Shown here: positions 1 to 8,007 of the stretch, in pieces | Layout of the letters: each line of letters opens with the position of its first letter | Numbering within the stretch: position 1 is the stretch's first letter | DNA from: Subdoligranulum variabile | GTDB lineage: Bacteria > Bacillota > Clostridia > Oscillospirales > Ruminococcaceae | NCBI GenBank assembly: GCA_003343905.1 | Contig: QAKI01000054.1 | Location: 1-64,000 of the forward strand | Length of the DNA: 64,000 bases | Reading direction: 5' to 3' | Position numbers and translations under genes: made by a program | The notes under the pieces: generated by a model | Databases searched by the model: none | Told to the model about the DNA's origin: nothing | The model's input: the letters and a program-made list of their open reading frames with translations, nothing else

Positions 1-536
1 ATGGACACGTCGAAGGTGCCGCCGCCCAGGTCGTAGACCATGATCTTCTGGTCGGCCTCCTTATCAATGCCGTAGGCCAGGGACGCGGCGGTAGGCTCGT
101 TGATGATACGCTTGACGTTCAGGCCCGCGATGGTGCCGGCGTTCTTGGTCGCCTGGCGCTGGCTGTCGTTGAAGTAAGCGGGGACGGTGATGACGGCCTC
201 GGTAACGGACTCGCCCAGGTAGGCTTCGGCGTCCGCCTTCAGCTTGGAGAGAATCATGGCGCTGATCTCTTCGGGGGTGTAGTCCTTGCCGCCGGCATGG
301 ACCTTTTCGGCCGTGCCCATCTTACGCTTGATGGAAGAAATGGTGTTTTCGGGGTTGGTGATGGCCTGGCGCTTGGCTACCTGGCCGACCAGACGCTCGC
401 CGGTCTTGGTGAAGCCAACGACAGAGGGGGTGGTGCGGGCGCCTTCGGCGTTCGCAATGACAACGGGCTCGCCGCCTTCCATAACGGCGACGCAGCTATT
501 CGTAGTGCCAAGGTCGATACCAATGATTTTGCTCAT
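1..536 (-). CDS. dnaK: Chaperone DnaK (Hsp70), N-terminal part, runs off the window
   Basis: ATP-dependent Hsp70 chaperone of the cytosol that works with DnaJ and GrpE. Only about the first 178 residues are in the window. The N-terminus shows the Hsp70 phosphate-1 motif IGIDLGTTNSCVAV followed by the usual VMEGGE. The ATG at 536 has a GGGAG Shine-Dalgarno nine bases upstream. It is third in a minus-strand operon hrcA-grpE-dnaK, 85 bases after grpE, and so should be under CIRCE/HrcA control from the promoter near 2340. The 3' end of the gene, and possibly dnaJ, lie outside the window. Confidence 0.97.
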   Translation of the reverse strand, partial: MSKIIGIDLGTTNSCVAVMEGGEPVVIANAEGARTTPSVVGFTKTGERLVGQVAKRQAITNPENTISSIKRKMGTAEKVHAGGKDYTPEEISAMILSKLKADAEAYLGESVTEAVITVPAYFNDSQRQATKNAGTIAGLNVKRIINEPTAASLAYGIDKEADQKIMVYDLGGGTFDVS

Positions 537-621
537 ACTATAAAACTCCCTTCAAAAGAACTTTGAATGTGGTGAATTTCGTTATCTCTATATGAAACGG
601 GACCCGCCCGGTTCAGCTTTG

Positions 622-1209
622 TTATTCCGCAACGACGACCATCGCATGGCGGATGATCTTGTCGCCGATCTTGTAACCCTTCTGGAACACCTGCACGACG
701 GTGCCGCTCTCCTGCCCTTCGGCGGGCGGGGTCTGGGACACCGCGTTCATGAAGTTGGGGTCGAAGGGCTTTGCCAGCGCCTCGATCTCGGTGACGTGCA
801 GCGTTTCCAGTGCTTTGGCCGCTTTGTCCAGCGTCATCATGACGCCTTTCTTGTAGTTTTCGTCGGCGCAGGCGGCGTTGGCGGCCATATCCAGCGTATC
901 GAGGATGCCCAGAATCTGGGTCACCGCGTGGGAAACGCCGTCATTGAATTTCTGGTCCGCCTCGCGCTGGGAGCGTTTGCGGTAGTTGTCATACTCGGCG
1001 GCAGTGCGCAGCAGTTGGTCTTTCAGCTCGGCGTTCTTCTTCTCGCTGGCTTCCAGTTTGGCCTGCAGCGCCGCGTCGCGGTGATGCTTCTCTTTCTTAT
1101 CGCCTTTTTCGCCCTTCGCGCCCGCGGCCTTTTCCTCGGGCTGCGCGGCCTGGGTATCGGGGGCAGCCTGTTCGGGCTGCGCCGCCGTATTCTTTTCCTT
1201 CTCGCTCAT
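622..1209 (-). CDS. grpE: Nucleotide exchange factor GrpE
   Basis: GrpE releases ADP from DnaK. The protein is 195 residues. The first 60 residues are low-complexity, rich in Ala, Glu, Lys and Gln. A long coiled-coil follows (about 65-110), containing the family signature LLRTAAEYDNYRKRSQRE. The C-terminal beta domain contains FDPNFMNAVSQTP and ends with KGYKIGDKIIRHAMVVVAE, typical of GrpE. AGGAGG precedes the ATG at 1209. It lies 16 bases after hrcA and 85 bases before dnaK, in the class I heat-shock operon. Confidence 0.97.
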   Translation of the reverse strand: MSEKEKNTAAQPEQAAPDTQAAQPEEKAAGAKGEKGDKKEKHHRDAALQAKLEASEKKNAELKDQLLRTAAEYDNYRKRSQREADQKFNDGVSHAVTQILGILDTLDMAANAACADENYKKGVMMTLDKAAKALETLHVTEIEALAKPFDPNFMNAVSQTPPAEGQESGTVVQVFQKGYKIGDKIIRHAMVVVAE

Positions 1210-1225
1210 TGCGGGGTCCTCCTTT

Positions 1226-2239
1226 TTAGTTTGATTGGCCCTGCCCGGCTATGCTCTGCCCCAGTTTGACAGAGAAGTAGTCGAGGATCGGCAGCAGCCG
1301 CCGGTATTCCATCCGCGTGGAGCCGATCAGCGCCACCGCGCCGGTCAGGCCGCCACCCGCCAGATACCGCTTGCTCACGATGCAGGCGCCCGGCATCGGC
1401 GGGTCCAGATCGCTGCCCAGCGTGGCCGTGATCTTTCCGCCGTCCGGCCGCAGCAGCGCGGCGGCCGTCGCATCGTCGGAGAAGATCTCCAGCAGCATAC
1501 CCAGGTTTTGGCGAACATCCGGCATTTTTGCCAGATATTGCGCGCCCTGCAGGCAGGCCTGCGGGCCCATCGTGACCAGCGCCTGGGCCGCCAGAATGAC
1601 GGGCGCCAGCCGCTCCCCGCAGGCCAGCACCATGCTGGCCAGCAGCCGCGGGGTCAGGTCCTGCGGGGCCACAAAGGTCAGCCCGCGGTTGAGCAGCTGC
1701 GCCAGACTGGCGGCATCGTCCCGGCTCAGGCCGGTCTCCACCCGCGCCACGCGGGTGCGCACGCCGCCTGCGCTGGTGACGGCCAGCACCGCCGCCGAAT
1801 AGCGCCCCACCTGCACGACCTCAAAATGGGCGATGCACAGGTCCGGGGCCTGCGGCGTGGTGACGGCCGCCGCGCAGCCGGTCAGGTCCGCCAGGCAGCG
1901 GGCGGCTGCGGGAGCCAGGCGCTCCGGCTCGGCATCCATGCCGGTGAACAGATCGTCGATGTGGCGGCGGTCCTCCTCCGAAAGGCTGGTGCTGCCGGGG
2001 GCCTCGATCAGGTGGTCCAGATAGTAGCGGTAGCCCTGCGCGCTGGGCACCCGCCCGGCGCTGGTGTGGGGCTGTTCCAGCAGCCCCAGTTTGGTCAGGA
2101 CGGCCATCTCGTTGCGCAGGGTGGCGCTGGAGAGCGCCATATCAAAGTAGTTGGCCAGCAGCCCGGAACCTACCGGTTCCCCGTCGCTGGCGTACAGGGC
2201 GACGATAGCTTCCAGGATCCGCTGCTTGCGCGCGTCCAT
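1226..2239 (-). CDS. hrcA: Heat-inducible transcription repressor HrcA
   Basis: HrcA binds CIRCE and represses the class I heat-shock operon, with its folding monitored by GroEL. The protein is about 337 residues. The N-terminal winged helix begins MDARKQRILEAIVALYASDG and continues with LSSATLRNEMAVL, the recognition region. The rest matches the HrcA GAF-like and dimerisation parts, ending in LDYFSVKLGQSIAGQ. I prefer ATG 2239 because it aligns with family N-termini and GAGGGG is 8 bases upstream; an in-frame GTG at 2245 is the alternative. It is the first gene of the operon, and a perfect CIRCE sits upstream at 2282-2308. Confidence 0.96.
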   Translation of the reverse strand: MDARKQRILEAIVALYASDGEPVGSGLLANYFDMALSSATLRNEMAVLTKLGLLEQPHTSAGRVPSAQGYRYYLDHLIEAPGSTSLSEEDRRHIDDLFTGMDAEPERLAPAAARCLADLTGCAAAVTTPQAPDLCIAHFEVVQVGRYSAAVLAVTSAGGVRTRVARVETGLSRDDAASLAQLLNRGLTFVAPQDLTPRLLASMVLACGERLAPVILAAQALVTMGPQACLQGAQYLAKMPDVRQNLGMLLEIFSDDATAAALLRPDGGKITATLGSDLDPPMPGACIVSKRYLAGGGLTGAVALIGSTRMEYRRLLPILDYFSVKLGQSIAGQGQSN

Positions 2240-2281
2240 TGCCACGGCCCCTCATCTCCTTTGCTGCGCTTCAGATTCGTT

Positions 2282-2308
2282 TTAGCACTCTTTATCTCCG
2301 AGTGCTAA
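2282..2308 (-). promoter_or_regulatory. CIRCE operator (HrcA binding site)
   Basis: TTAGCACTC, nine bases, GAGTGCTAA: a perfect match to the CIRCE inverted repeat. It covers the expected transcription start of the hrcA promoter, so HrcA binding would block initiation. Confidence 0.98.
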
Positions 2309-2312
2309 GTTT

Positions 2313-2340
2313 ATTATAATCTCCATTTTTCGTCTGTCAA
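2313..2340 (-). promoter_or_regulatory. Sigma-A promoter of hrcA-grpE-dnaK
   Basis: On the minus strand, TTGACA (2340-2335) and TATAAT (2318-2313) are both consensus, with a 16-base spacer. The start point falls near 2306, inside CIRCE. Confidence 0.93.
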
Positions 2341-2396
2341 GAGGTTTGGGCAAACTTTTTTCAAGTTTAACAGTTTCGTCACAATCCCGCCGCCGC

Positions 2397-2426
2397 TTGA
2401 CAGCGCCGGGGGCACGGCACTATACT
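2397..2426 (+). promoter_or_regulatory. Plus-strand sigma-A promoter for an intergenic RNA
   Basis: TTGACA at 2397-2402 and TATACT at 2421-2426 with an 18-base spacer, preceded by an A/T-rich stretch. No plus-strand gene starts until 3164, and a terminator-like hairpin lies at 2490-2540, so this promoter appears to serve a short RNA. Confidence 0.6.
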
Positions 2427-2432
2427 ACAGGC

Positions 2433-2540
2433 AATGTAGGCAGCAAAACGCCGCGGCAGACCGCACACGGTCTGCCGCAGCATTCCCCCGCAGGCGGCGG
2501 GCAGGTCTTTGCGGCCTGCCCGCCCGGCTGCTCTTTTATT
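2433..2540 (+). ncRNA. Candidate small RNA, two hairpins with a C-rich linker
   Basis: This stretch holds no gene on either strand. From the promoter at 2397-2426 transcription would start near 2433. An 11-bp hairpin lies at 2453-2478, followed by a linker containing CCCCC (2485-2489). A long hairpin follows (inner stem 2496-2505 with 2515-2524, outer stem 2490-2493 with 2528-2531), then TCTTTTATT, the signature of an intrinsic terminator. No ATG-led frame with a Shine-Dalgarno is present. C-rich unpaired linkers are the usual seed of Firmicute base-pairing sRNAs. The first hairpin read on the minus strand is followed by GTTTT and may also end spoVT. Promoter and hairpins are seen; the RNA itself is inferred. 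Confidence 0.5.
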
Positions 2541-2551
2541 GCAGGGCAGGG

Positions 2552-3094
2552 TCACCCTTCCATCCAGCGGGCCAGGAAGCTGGCCGCCATGCTTACGGGC
2601 TGCACGGTCTCCGGCTGCGGGGCAGCGTCCCGCGCGGTGCCGGGCAGCAGCACGCCGCCCTCCACGTCGCCGCGCACCACGATGGGCGCGGCGCACAAAA
2701 GCTGGCGTTCGCCGCGCTCAAACAGGCGCGGGCGGCGTTCGGGGTCCTGCGGCGCGGTGAACAGCGCGCGCCCGGCCAGCAGGTGTTCGGTCTCGCCCGA
2801 AATATCCCGCCCCAGCATCTCGCTGCGGCCCGCTCCGGCCGCCGCCATGATGCGGGCGCGGTCGCACACCAGCACCGGACGGCCCAGGTTCTTGGCCAGC
2901 ACTTCGGCGTAAATATCGGCCAGTTGGCCCAGTTCCACCAGGGGCGAATACTTTTTGAATACCACTTCCCCGTCTGCCGCCGTGAAAATTTCAAGGGTAT
3001 CCCCCTGACGGATTCGCTGGGTCCGGCGGATCTCTTTTGGGATGACGACACGGCCCAATTCGTCGATTCGACGTACGATTCCAGTTGCTTTCAT
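2552..3094 (-). CDS. spoVT: Stage V sporulation protein T-like AbrB/GAF regulator
   Basis: Transcription regulator of the SpoVT family, 180 residues, close to the usual 178. Residues 1-50 form the AbrB-type swapped-hairpin DNA-binding domain (MKATGIVRRIDELGRVVIPK EIRRT...). Residues about 55-178 match the GAF sensor domain, including LGRPVLVCDRARIMAAAGAGR. In Bacillus SpoVT acts in the forespore under sigma-G, and non-sporulating Clostridia also keep it. No sporulation partner lies nearby. It is divergent from the Nudix gene. A weak minus-strand terminator may be formed by the hairpin at 2453-2478 plus TTTT. Confidence 0.92.
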   Translation of the reverse strand: MKATGIVRRIDELGRVVIPKEIRRTQRIRQGDTLEIFTAADGEVVFKKYSPLVELGQLADIYAEVLAKNLGRPVLVCDRARIMAAAGAGRSEMLGRDISGETEHLLAGRALFTAPQDPERRPRLFERGERQLLCAAPIVVRGDVEGGVLLPGTARDAAPQPETVQPVSMAASFLARWMEG

Positions 3095-3163
3095 GGTTTT
3101 TCCTCCATTTGGATTTGGTGGTAGTATTTGCTAAACGGCGGGATTTATGTACAGGAGGTTTTT

Positions 3164-3640
3164 ATGGGACTGTTACAGACCACGCTTTGTTATCTGGAAC
3201 AGGACGGGTGCTACCTGATGCTGCACCGCGTCAAGAAAAAACAGGACGTCAACCACGACAAATGGATCGGGGTGGGCGGCAAATTCGAGCCGGGCGAGAC
3301 CGCGCTGGCCTGCGCCCTGCGGGAAGTGCGGGAGGAGACCGGCCTGACCATGCTGGACCCGCAGTACCGGGGCATCGTGGATTTTGACTGCCCGCCCTGG
3401 CCCGCGGAACGGATGCATCTGTACACCTGCACCCGGTTTTGCGGCGAACTGGCCGACTGCGACGAAGGCACGCTGGAATGGGTGCCGAAGGACGCCGTGC
3501 AGGACCTGCCCATCTGGCCCGGCGACAAGCTGTTTTTCCGCCAGCTTGCGGCCGGGGCGCCGTTCTTCCATCTGGAACTGTACTATCAGGGGGATGTGTT
3601 GGCGCGCGCCGTGCTGAACGGCCGCGAGACCGCCCTGTAA
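3164..3640 (+). CDS. Nudix hydrolase (MutT/8-oxo-dGTP diphosphatase type)
   Basis: Hydrolyses a nucleoside diphosphate-X substrate; oxidised dNTPs are the most likely substrate, but this is not provable here. The protein is 158 residues. It has a complete Nudix box at about residues 40-62 (GGKFEPGETALACALREV then REETGL), and the REVREE glutamates bind Mg. The N-terminus LLQTTLCYLEQDGCYLMLHR resembles YtkD/MutT-type proteins. ATG 3164 has AGGAGG seven bases upstream, so the in-frame TTG at 3128 is not needed. A strong terminator follows at 3649-3680. Confidence 0.93.
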   Translation: MGLLQTTLCYLEQDGCYLMLHRVKKKQDVNHDKWIGVGGKFEPGETALACALREVREETGLTMLDPQYRGIVDFDCPPWPAERMHLYTCTRFCGELADCDEGTLEWVPKDAVQDLPIWPGDKLFFRQLAAGAPFFHLELYYQGDVLARAVLNGRETAL

Positions 3641-3648
3641 ACGCAGCA

Positions 3649-3680
3649 GCCGTCCCCCGTTCATAAGGGGGACGGCTTTT
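3649..3680 (+). terminator. Intrinsic terminator after the Nudix gene
   Basis: Ten-base perfect stem GCCGTCCCCC (3649-3658) with GGGGGACGGC (3667-3676), then TTTT. Confidence 0.9.
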
Positions 3681-3693
3681 CTGTTGCCGCGCC

Positions 3694-3722
3694 TTGCACA
3701 ACGGGGAAAAAAAGGGTATACT
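3694..3722 (+). promoter_or_regulatory. Promoter of the ppk2-glycosyltransferase operon
   Basis: TTGCAC (3694-3699), 17-base spacer, TATACT (3717-3722), about 35 bases before the ppk2 start codon with its AGGAGG. Confidence 0.8.
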
Positions 3723-3757
3723 ATGCCTATATATAAGGATAAGAAGGAGGGTCTGCC

Positions 3758-4633
3758 ATGAAAGCCGACCGCTACCGCTTTGACGGGTCCGCCCCCTGTG
3801 AACTTGACAAACTGCCCTGCGACGCCAAGCGCGACGGCGTGGAGAAAGCGCAGATCCTGGAAAAGACCGCCGCCAACCTGGCCGAGATGGCCGAATTGCA
3901 GGACGCCCTGTATGCCGACGGCCGGGAGGGGCTGATCTTTATTTTGCAGGCGCTGGACGCCGCCGGGAAGGACAGCACCATCAAGCACGTGATGGGCGGG
4001 CTGAACCCCCAGGGCGTGCGGGTGACCAGCTTCAAGCAGCCCAGCAGCGAGGAATTGCAGCACGACTTTTTGTGGCGCATCCACAAGGCGCTGCCGCCCC
4101 GCGGTTCCATCGCCATCTTCAACCGCAGCTACTATGAGGACGTGCTGGTGGTGCAACTGCACGACCTGCAAAAGGGCTACCGTATGCCGCCCCGCACGCT
4201 GGAAGGCGGAAAGGAAGCCTTCTTCGGGGCGCGCTACCGGCAGATCCGCCACTATGAAGAATACCTGCACGACAACGGCTACCGCATCGTCAAGATCTTC
4301 CTGCACGTTTCCAAAAAGGAGCAGAAGAAGCGGTTCCTGGAACGGATCGACAACCCGGCCAAAAACTGGAAATTCTCCGGCAGCGATCTGGCGGAACGGG
4401 AACACTTTGGCGAATATATGCGCCTGTTTGAGGAAGTCATCGACGCAACCGCCACCAAACAAAGCCCCTGGTACGCGATCCCCGCGGACCAGAAATGGTA
4501 CACCCGCTATCTGGTGAGCGAGGTGGTGGTGGACGCGCTGCGCCGCTGCTGCCACGAATACCCCAAACTGCCCGAAAGCGCCCAGGCCGAACTGAAGGAC
4601 TGCCGCACCCGGCTGGAAGCGGAGGATCAATGA
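3758..4633 (+). CDS. ppk2: PPK2-family polyphosphate:nucleotide phosphotransferase
   Basis: Uses polyphosphate to phosphorylate a nucleoside mono- or diphosphate (or the reverse) in the cytosol. The protein is 291 residues, the length of single-domain PPK2 enzymes. The Walker A LDAAGKDST is at about residues 66-74 and the Walker B/lid region FNRSYYEDVL at about 121-130. RIDNPAKNWKFS and the final WYAIPADQKWYTRYLVSE are further family signatures. The class (AMP or ADP acceptor) cannot be settled from the motif alone. It heads the glycosyltransferase operon: its stop codon overlaps the next start. A role in regenerating nucleotides for sugar-nucleotide synthesis is plausible inference. Confidence 0.93.
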   Translation: MKADRYRFDGSAPCELDKLPCDAKRDGVEKAQILEKTAANLAEMAELQDALYADGREGLIFILQALDAAGKDSTIKHVMGGLNPQGVRVTSFKQPSSEELQHDFLWRIHKALPPRGSIAIFNRSYYEDVLVVQLHDLQKGYRMPPRTLEGGKEAFFGARYRQIRHYEEYLHDNGYRIVKIFLHVSKKEQKKRFLERIDNPAKNWKFSGSDLAEREHFGEYMRLFEEVIDATATKQSPWYAIPADQKWYTRYLVSEVVVDALRRCCHEYPKLPESAQAELKDCRTRLEAEDQ

Positions 4634-5748
4634 TGCCCCCTATTCGTGTGCTGCAGGTCATGCCCGCCATGGACGCGGGCGGCATGGAAACTTTTGTGAT
4701 GAACGTCTACCGCACCATCGACCGCGAACAGGTGCAGTTCGACTTCCTCTACCATTATGACAAGCCCTGCTTTTTTGACGACGAGATCCAGGCGCTGGGC
4801 GGCCGTCTGTTCAAGATGACCGTCCGGCAGGACAACCGCCTGCCCCGCTACCTGCGGGAACTGCGGGAACTGTTCGCCGCCCACCCGGAATGGCGCATCC
4901 TGCACGGGCATTACAGCGGCTTCGGGATGTTTTACAACGCCGTTGCCCGCCGCGCCGGGGTGCCGGTGCGGGTGGGCCACAGCCATAACACCGCCTACGA
5001 GCGCAACCTTGTGGGCACCCTGGACCGGCTGATGAGCAGCCGGTTCTCCGCCGGGCTGACCGACCGCTTCGCCTGCAGCCAGCAGGCCGGGGAAATGCTA
5101 TTCGGCAAGGACCCTTTCACGGTGCTGCCCAACGGCATTGACACCGAGCTGTTCGCCGCCCGTGATCCCCGCCGCCGCGCCCTGCTGCGCGGGGAACTGG
5201 GCGTGGCGGACGACGAGATCCTGCTGGGCCATGTGGGCCGCTTTACGGCCCAGAAGAACCACCCCGGCCTGCTGCGCATCTTTGCCGCCGTGGCAAAGCG
5301 GATGCCCCGCGCCCGGCTGGTGCTGCTGGGCGGCGGCCCCGCGCCCTACATAGAGCAGATGCGCGCGCTGGCAAAGGAGCTGGACCTGGGCGACCGGGTG
5401 ATCTTTGCCGGGGTGCGCAGCAACATCCAGGGCTTTTATGACGCGATGGACGCTTTTTTGCTGCCCAGCCTGTTTGAAGGGCTGCCCGTGGTGCTGGTGG
5501 AAGCCCAGACCGCCGGGCTGCCCTGCTTTGTGGCCGACACCATCGACCGGGGGGCGGCCTTTACCGACCGGGTGCATTTTCTGCCGCTGGACGATCCCGC
5601 CGCCTGGGCGGGCTGCATCGCGGCGGCCAGTATGCGGCGCGACCCCGACGCGCGGCGCAAGGCCGTGGACGCCGGGTACGACATCCACACCAGCGCCCGT
5701 GTGTTGCAGGAATTTTACCTGCGCCGCTATGCGGAGGTGACTGCATGA
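4630..5748 (+). CDS. GT4-family glycosyltransferase (EpsF-like)
   Basis: Retaining GT-B enzyme expected to add a sugar to a lipid-linked envelope glycan. The protein is 372 residues. The N-terminal domain starts RVLQVMPAMDAGGMETFVMN, the acceptor-side glycine-rich loop of EpsF/capsule GT4 enzymes. The C-terminal nucleotide-sugar domain has HVGRFTAQKNH, LLGGGP, VIFAGVRSNI and the EX7E-like segment LPSLFEGLPVVLVEAQTAGLP. ATG 4630 overlaps the ppk2 stop by four bases, with GGAGG five bases upstream; ATG 4633 is an equal alternative. First of nine consecutive glycosyltransferases. Confidence 0.93.
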   Translation: MMPPIRVLQVMPAMDAGGMETFVMNVYRTIDREQVQFDFLYHYDKPCFFDDEIQALGGRLFKMTVRQDNRLPRYLRELRELFAAHPEWRILHGHYSGFGMFYNAVARRAGVPVRVGHSHNTAYERNLVGTLDRLMSSRFSAGLTDRFACSQQAGEMLFGKDPFTVLPNGIDTELFAARDPRRRALLRGELGVADDEILLGHVGRFTAQKNHPGLLRIFAAVAKRMPRARLVLLGGGPAPYIEQMRALAKELDLGDRVIFAGVRSNIQGFYDAMDAFLLPSLFEGLPVVLVEAQTAGLPCFVADTIDRGAAFTDRVHFLPLDDPAAWAGCIAAASMRRDPDARRKAVDAGYDIHTSARVLQEFYLRRYAEVTA

Positions 5749-6761
5749 TGCCCAATGCCGACCTGCCCCGGTGCGAGATCGCCGTCATCGTCCCGGTACA
5801 CAACGGGGCCGACTATCTGCCGGACTGCCTGAGCGCCATCGCCGCCCAGCGGTTCGATGATTTCCGCTGCATTCTGGTGGACGACGGTTCCACAGACGGC
5901 ACGCCCGCCCTCTGTGACGCGGCCGCCGCAAACGATCCCCGCTTCCTTGTGATCCACCAGCCCCAGAGCGGCGTCAGCGCGGCGCGTACCGCGGGCGTGC
6001 GCCGCGCGCGGGAACTGGGCGCCATCTGGCTGGCTTTCTGCGATGCCGACGACTGTTACCACCCCGATTTTCTGCGCACGCTGCACGACGCCGCCCAGGA
6101 TGCGGCGATGCCGCTGGCCTGCTGCCGGTACGATACGTTCACCGATACGCCCGCCCCCGACGCCGCCGCGCCGCAGGGATACCGGGTGCTGGCCGCCCCG
6201 GCCCATCTGGAGGCGCTGCTGCGGGACCACGCCGTGGACTACGGCCTGTGGAACAAGCTGTACGCCGCCGGGCTTTTGACCGAAGAAATGCTGGACAACG
6301 GCCTTGCCTACAACGAGGACCTGCTGGCCAACTGGAAAGCATTCCTGCGGGCGAAGGGCTGCGCCTTCTGCGATTTTGCGGGCTACCATTACCGCCAGCA
6401 CGCCCAAAGCGCCACCCACCGCGCCCTGCCGCCCCAGAGCATCGACGATCAGCGCCGGGCCGCGGCCCTGATCCGCGCCAGCGTGCCGGACCAGTGGCCC
6501 GAACTGCAGCAGACCGCCAACGCCTTTTATTATGAAAAGCTGGTCTATTTAGCCAGCATGATCCTGCGCCGCGCCGACACCGATTCTTACCGCGTACACC
6601 TGGGCGAGCTCAACATCGGCATCGCGTCCGGGCTGCGCGACCCGCAGTTGGGGCGCAACCCGCGGCTGCCCTTCGCCATCCGTGCCGCGGCCTGGGCCAC
6701 CGTACACACGCCCAAACTCTGGCGGCGCATCTGCCGCAAATTCTTAAAGGACAGACAGTGA
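5745..6761 (+). CDS. GT2-family glycosyltransferase
   Basis: Inverting GT-A enzyme, 338 residues. The N-terminus IAVIVPVHNGADYLPDCLSA leads into ILVDDGSTDGT (nucleotide binding). QSGVSAARTAGV and AFCDADD, the metal-binding DxD region, follow. The C-terminal 120 residues are the all-helical acceptor part seen in capsule GT2s (YNEDLLANWKAFLRA). The start overlaps the previous stop (ATGA), indicating translational coupling. Sugar and linkage cannot be read from sequence. Confidence 0.92.
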   Translation: MMPNADLPRCEIAVIVPVHNGADYLPDCLSAIAAQRFDDFRCILVDDGSTDGTPALCDAAAANDPRFLVIHQPQSGVSAARTAGVRRARELGAIWLAFCDADDCYHPDFLRTLHDAAQDAAMPLACCRYDTFTDTPAPDAAAPQGYRVLAAPAHLEALLRDHAVDYGLWNKLYAAGLLTEEMLDNGLAYNEDLLANWKAFLRAKGCAFCDFAGYHYRQHAQSATHRALPPQSIDDQRRAAALIRASVPDQWPELQQTANAFYYEKLVYLASMILRRADTDSYRVHLGELNIGIASGLRDPQLGRNPRLPFAIRAAAWATVHTPKLWRRICRKFLKDRQ

Positions 6762-6765
6762 TCCC

Positions 6766-7983
6766 ATGCGTTTTTTACTGATCCTGGACCGGGTGGAAAA
6801 CCCGGCCAGCGCCAACGCCCTGCTGGGCCGCCGTCTGGCGGCCGAACTGCTGGCCGCCGGACATGAAGTCCACCTGCTGGAACTGTGGGACGGCCAGACC
6901 CCGCCCCCCGCCGCGCCCGATGGGATGCCGCTGCATACCCTCGCCTTCCCCGACGAACGGCTGATGAACGCCGCGCTGGAAAACGGCATGCGCGGCGGAA
7001 CGCCGGTGCCCCTGCGGCTGCTGCGGCTGGCCGCCCACCCCACCGCCGTGGCGGCGGCGTTCCGCCAGTTGGTGCTGCACGCCCCCCGGCGCACGGTGGA
7101 CACCCGCCGCCGGGTGGAACAGTTGGACGCGGCTTTCCACTATGACGCGGTATGCGCCGTATGCGCCCCTTACCGCGCCGCCTTTGCGCTGGAAGCCGCC
7201 CGGATCCGAGCCAAAAAGCTGCTCTGGCAGCTTGATCCCTACGCCAGCAACCGGGATTACACCGCCCCCGGCGGCTTTGCCCGCGAAGGCCGGCTGCTGG
7301 ACGCCGTCCACGCCACCCTCGTCACGCCCCAGGCCCTGCCTGATTACGAGGACGGGCCGCTGCACCCGTGGCGCGCCAAAGTACACGTCACGGGCTTCCC
7401 GGTGCTGCTGCCGGTGCCGGACGCCGCCCCGCACAGCGGGACCCGCTGCGTATTCTGCGGCAGCCTGTACCCCACCCTGCGGGAGCCGGACTTTGCCCTG
7501 CGCCTTTTTGCGGCGCTGGACGCCCCCGACCTGACGCTGACGATGGCCGGGACGGGCTGGCAGCGTTTTGAAGCCCAGGCCCATCAGGCGGAGCGCACGC
7601 TGGGCAGCCGCTTTGTGCGGCCGGGGCGCATCCCGCCGGAACAGGCCGCCGCGCTGGAAGCCGGCGCCGACGTGCTGCTGAGCCTGGGCAACCGCTACGA
7701 CAACCAGATGCCCAGCAAACTGTTCAGCTACTTTGGCAGCGGCAAGCCTGTACTGCATCTGGCCGTCAGCGACGGCGACCCCACGCTGCCCTATCTGGCC
7801 CAATACCCGCTGGCGCTGGTGCTGCGGCAGGCGGACGGCGTGAACGACGCCGTGCTGGACCGGCTGCGCCGCTGGCTGGCCGATATGCGCGGCCGCCGCC
7901 TGCCCTATGCGCAGGTCGCCGCCCTTTACCCCGACTTCACACCCCGCCGTGTGGCGGAGGAATTTCTCCGCGCGGCCGAATGA
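6766..7983 (+). CDS. GT4-like glycosyltransferase, divergent N-terminal domain
   Basis: The protein is 405 residues. The N-terminus MRFLLILDRVENPASANALL has the Rossmann strand and loop of GT-B enzymes. The C-terminal half carries CVFCGSLYPTLREPDFALRLF and LTMAGTGWQRF. VRPGRIPPEQ and DNQMPSKLFSYFGSGKPVLHL follow, the donor-binding end of GT4 proteins, although the classical EX7E is degenerate. It lies 4 bases after the preceding GT2 gene. It may transfer a different sugar type or be a helper; the family assignment is good, the activity is inferred. Confidence 0.85.
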   Translation: MRFLLILDRVENPASANALLGRRLAAELLAAGHEVHLLELWDGQTPPPAAPDGMPLHTLAFPDERLMNAALENGMRGGTPVPLRLLRLAAHPTAVAAAFRQLVLHAPRRTVDTRRRVEQLDAAFHYDAVCAVCAPYRAAFALEAARIRAKKLLWQLDPYASNRDYTAPGGFAREGRLLDAVHATLVTPQALPDYEDGPLHPWRAKVHVTGFPVLLPVPDAAPHSGTRCVFCGSLYPTLREPDFALRLFAALDAPDLTLTMAGTGWQRFEAQAHQAERTLGSRFVRPGRIPPEQAAALEAGADVLLSLGNRYDNQMPSKLFSYFGSGKPVLHLAVSDGDPTLPYLAQYPLALVLRQADGVNDAVLDRLRRWLADMRGRRLPYAQVAALYPDFTPRRVAEEFLRAAE

Positions 7984-8007
7984 TCTTATGGAAAAGGAGT
8001 CCCCGCC

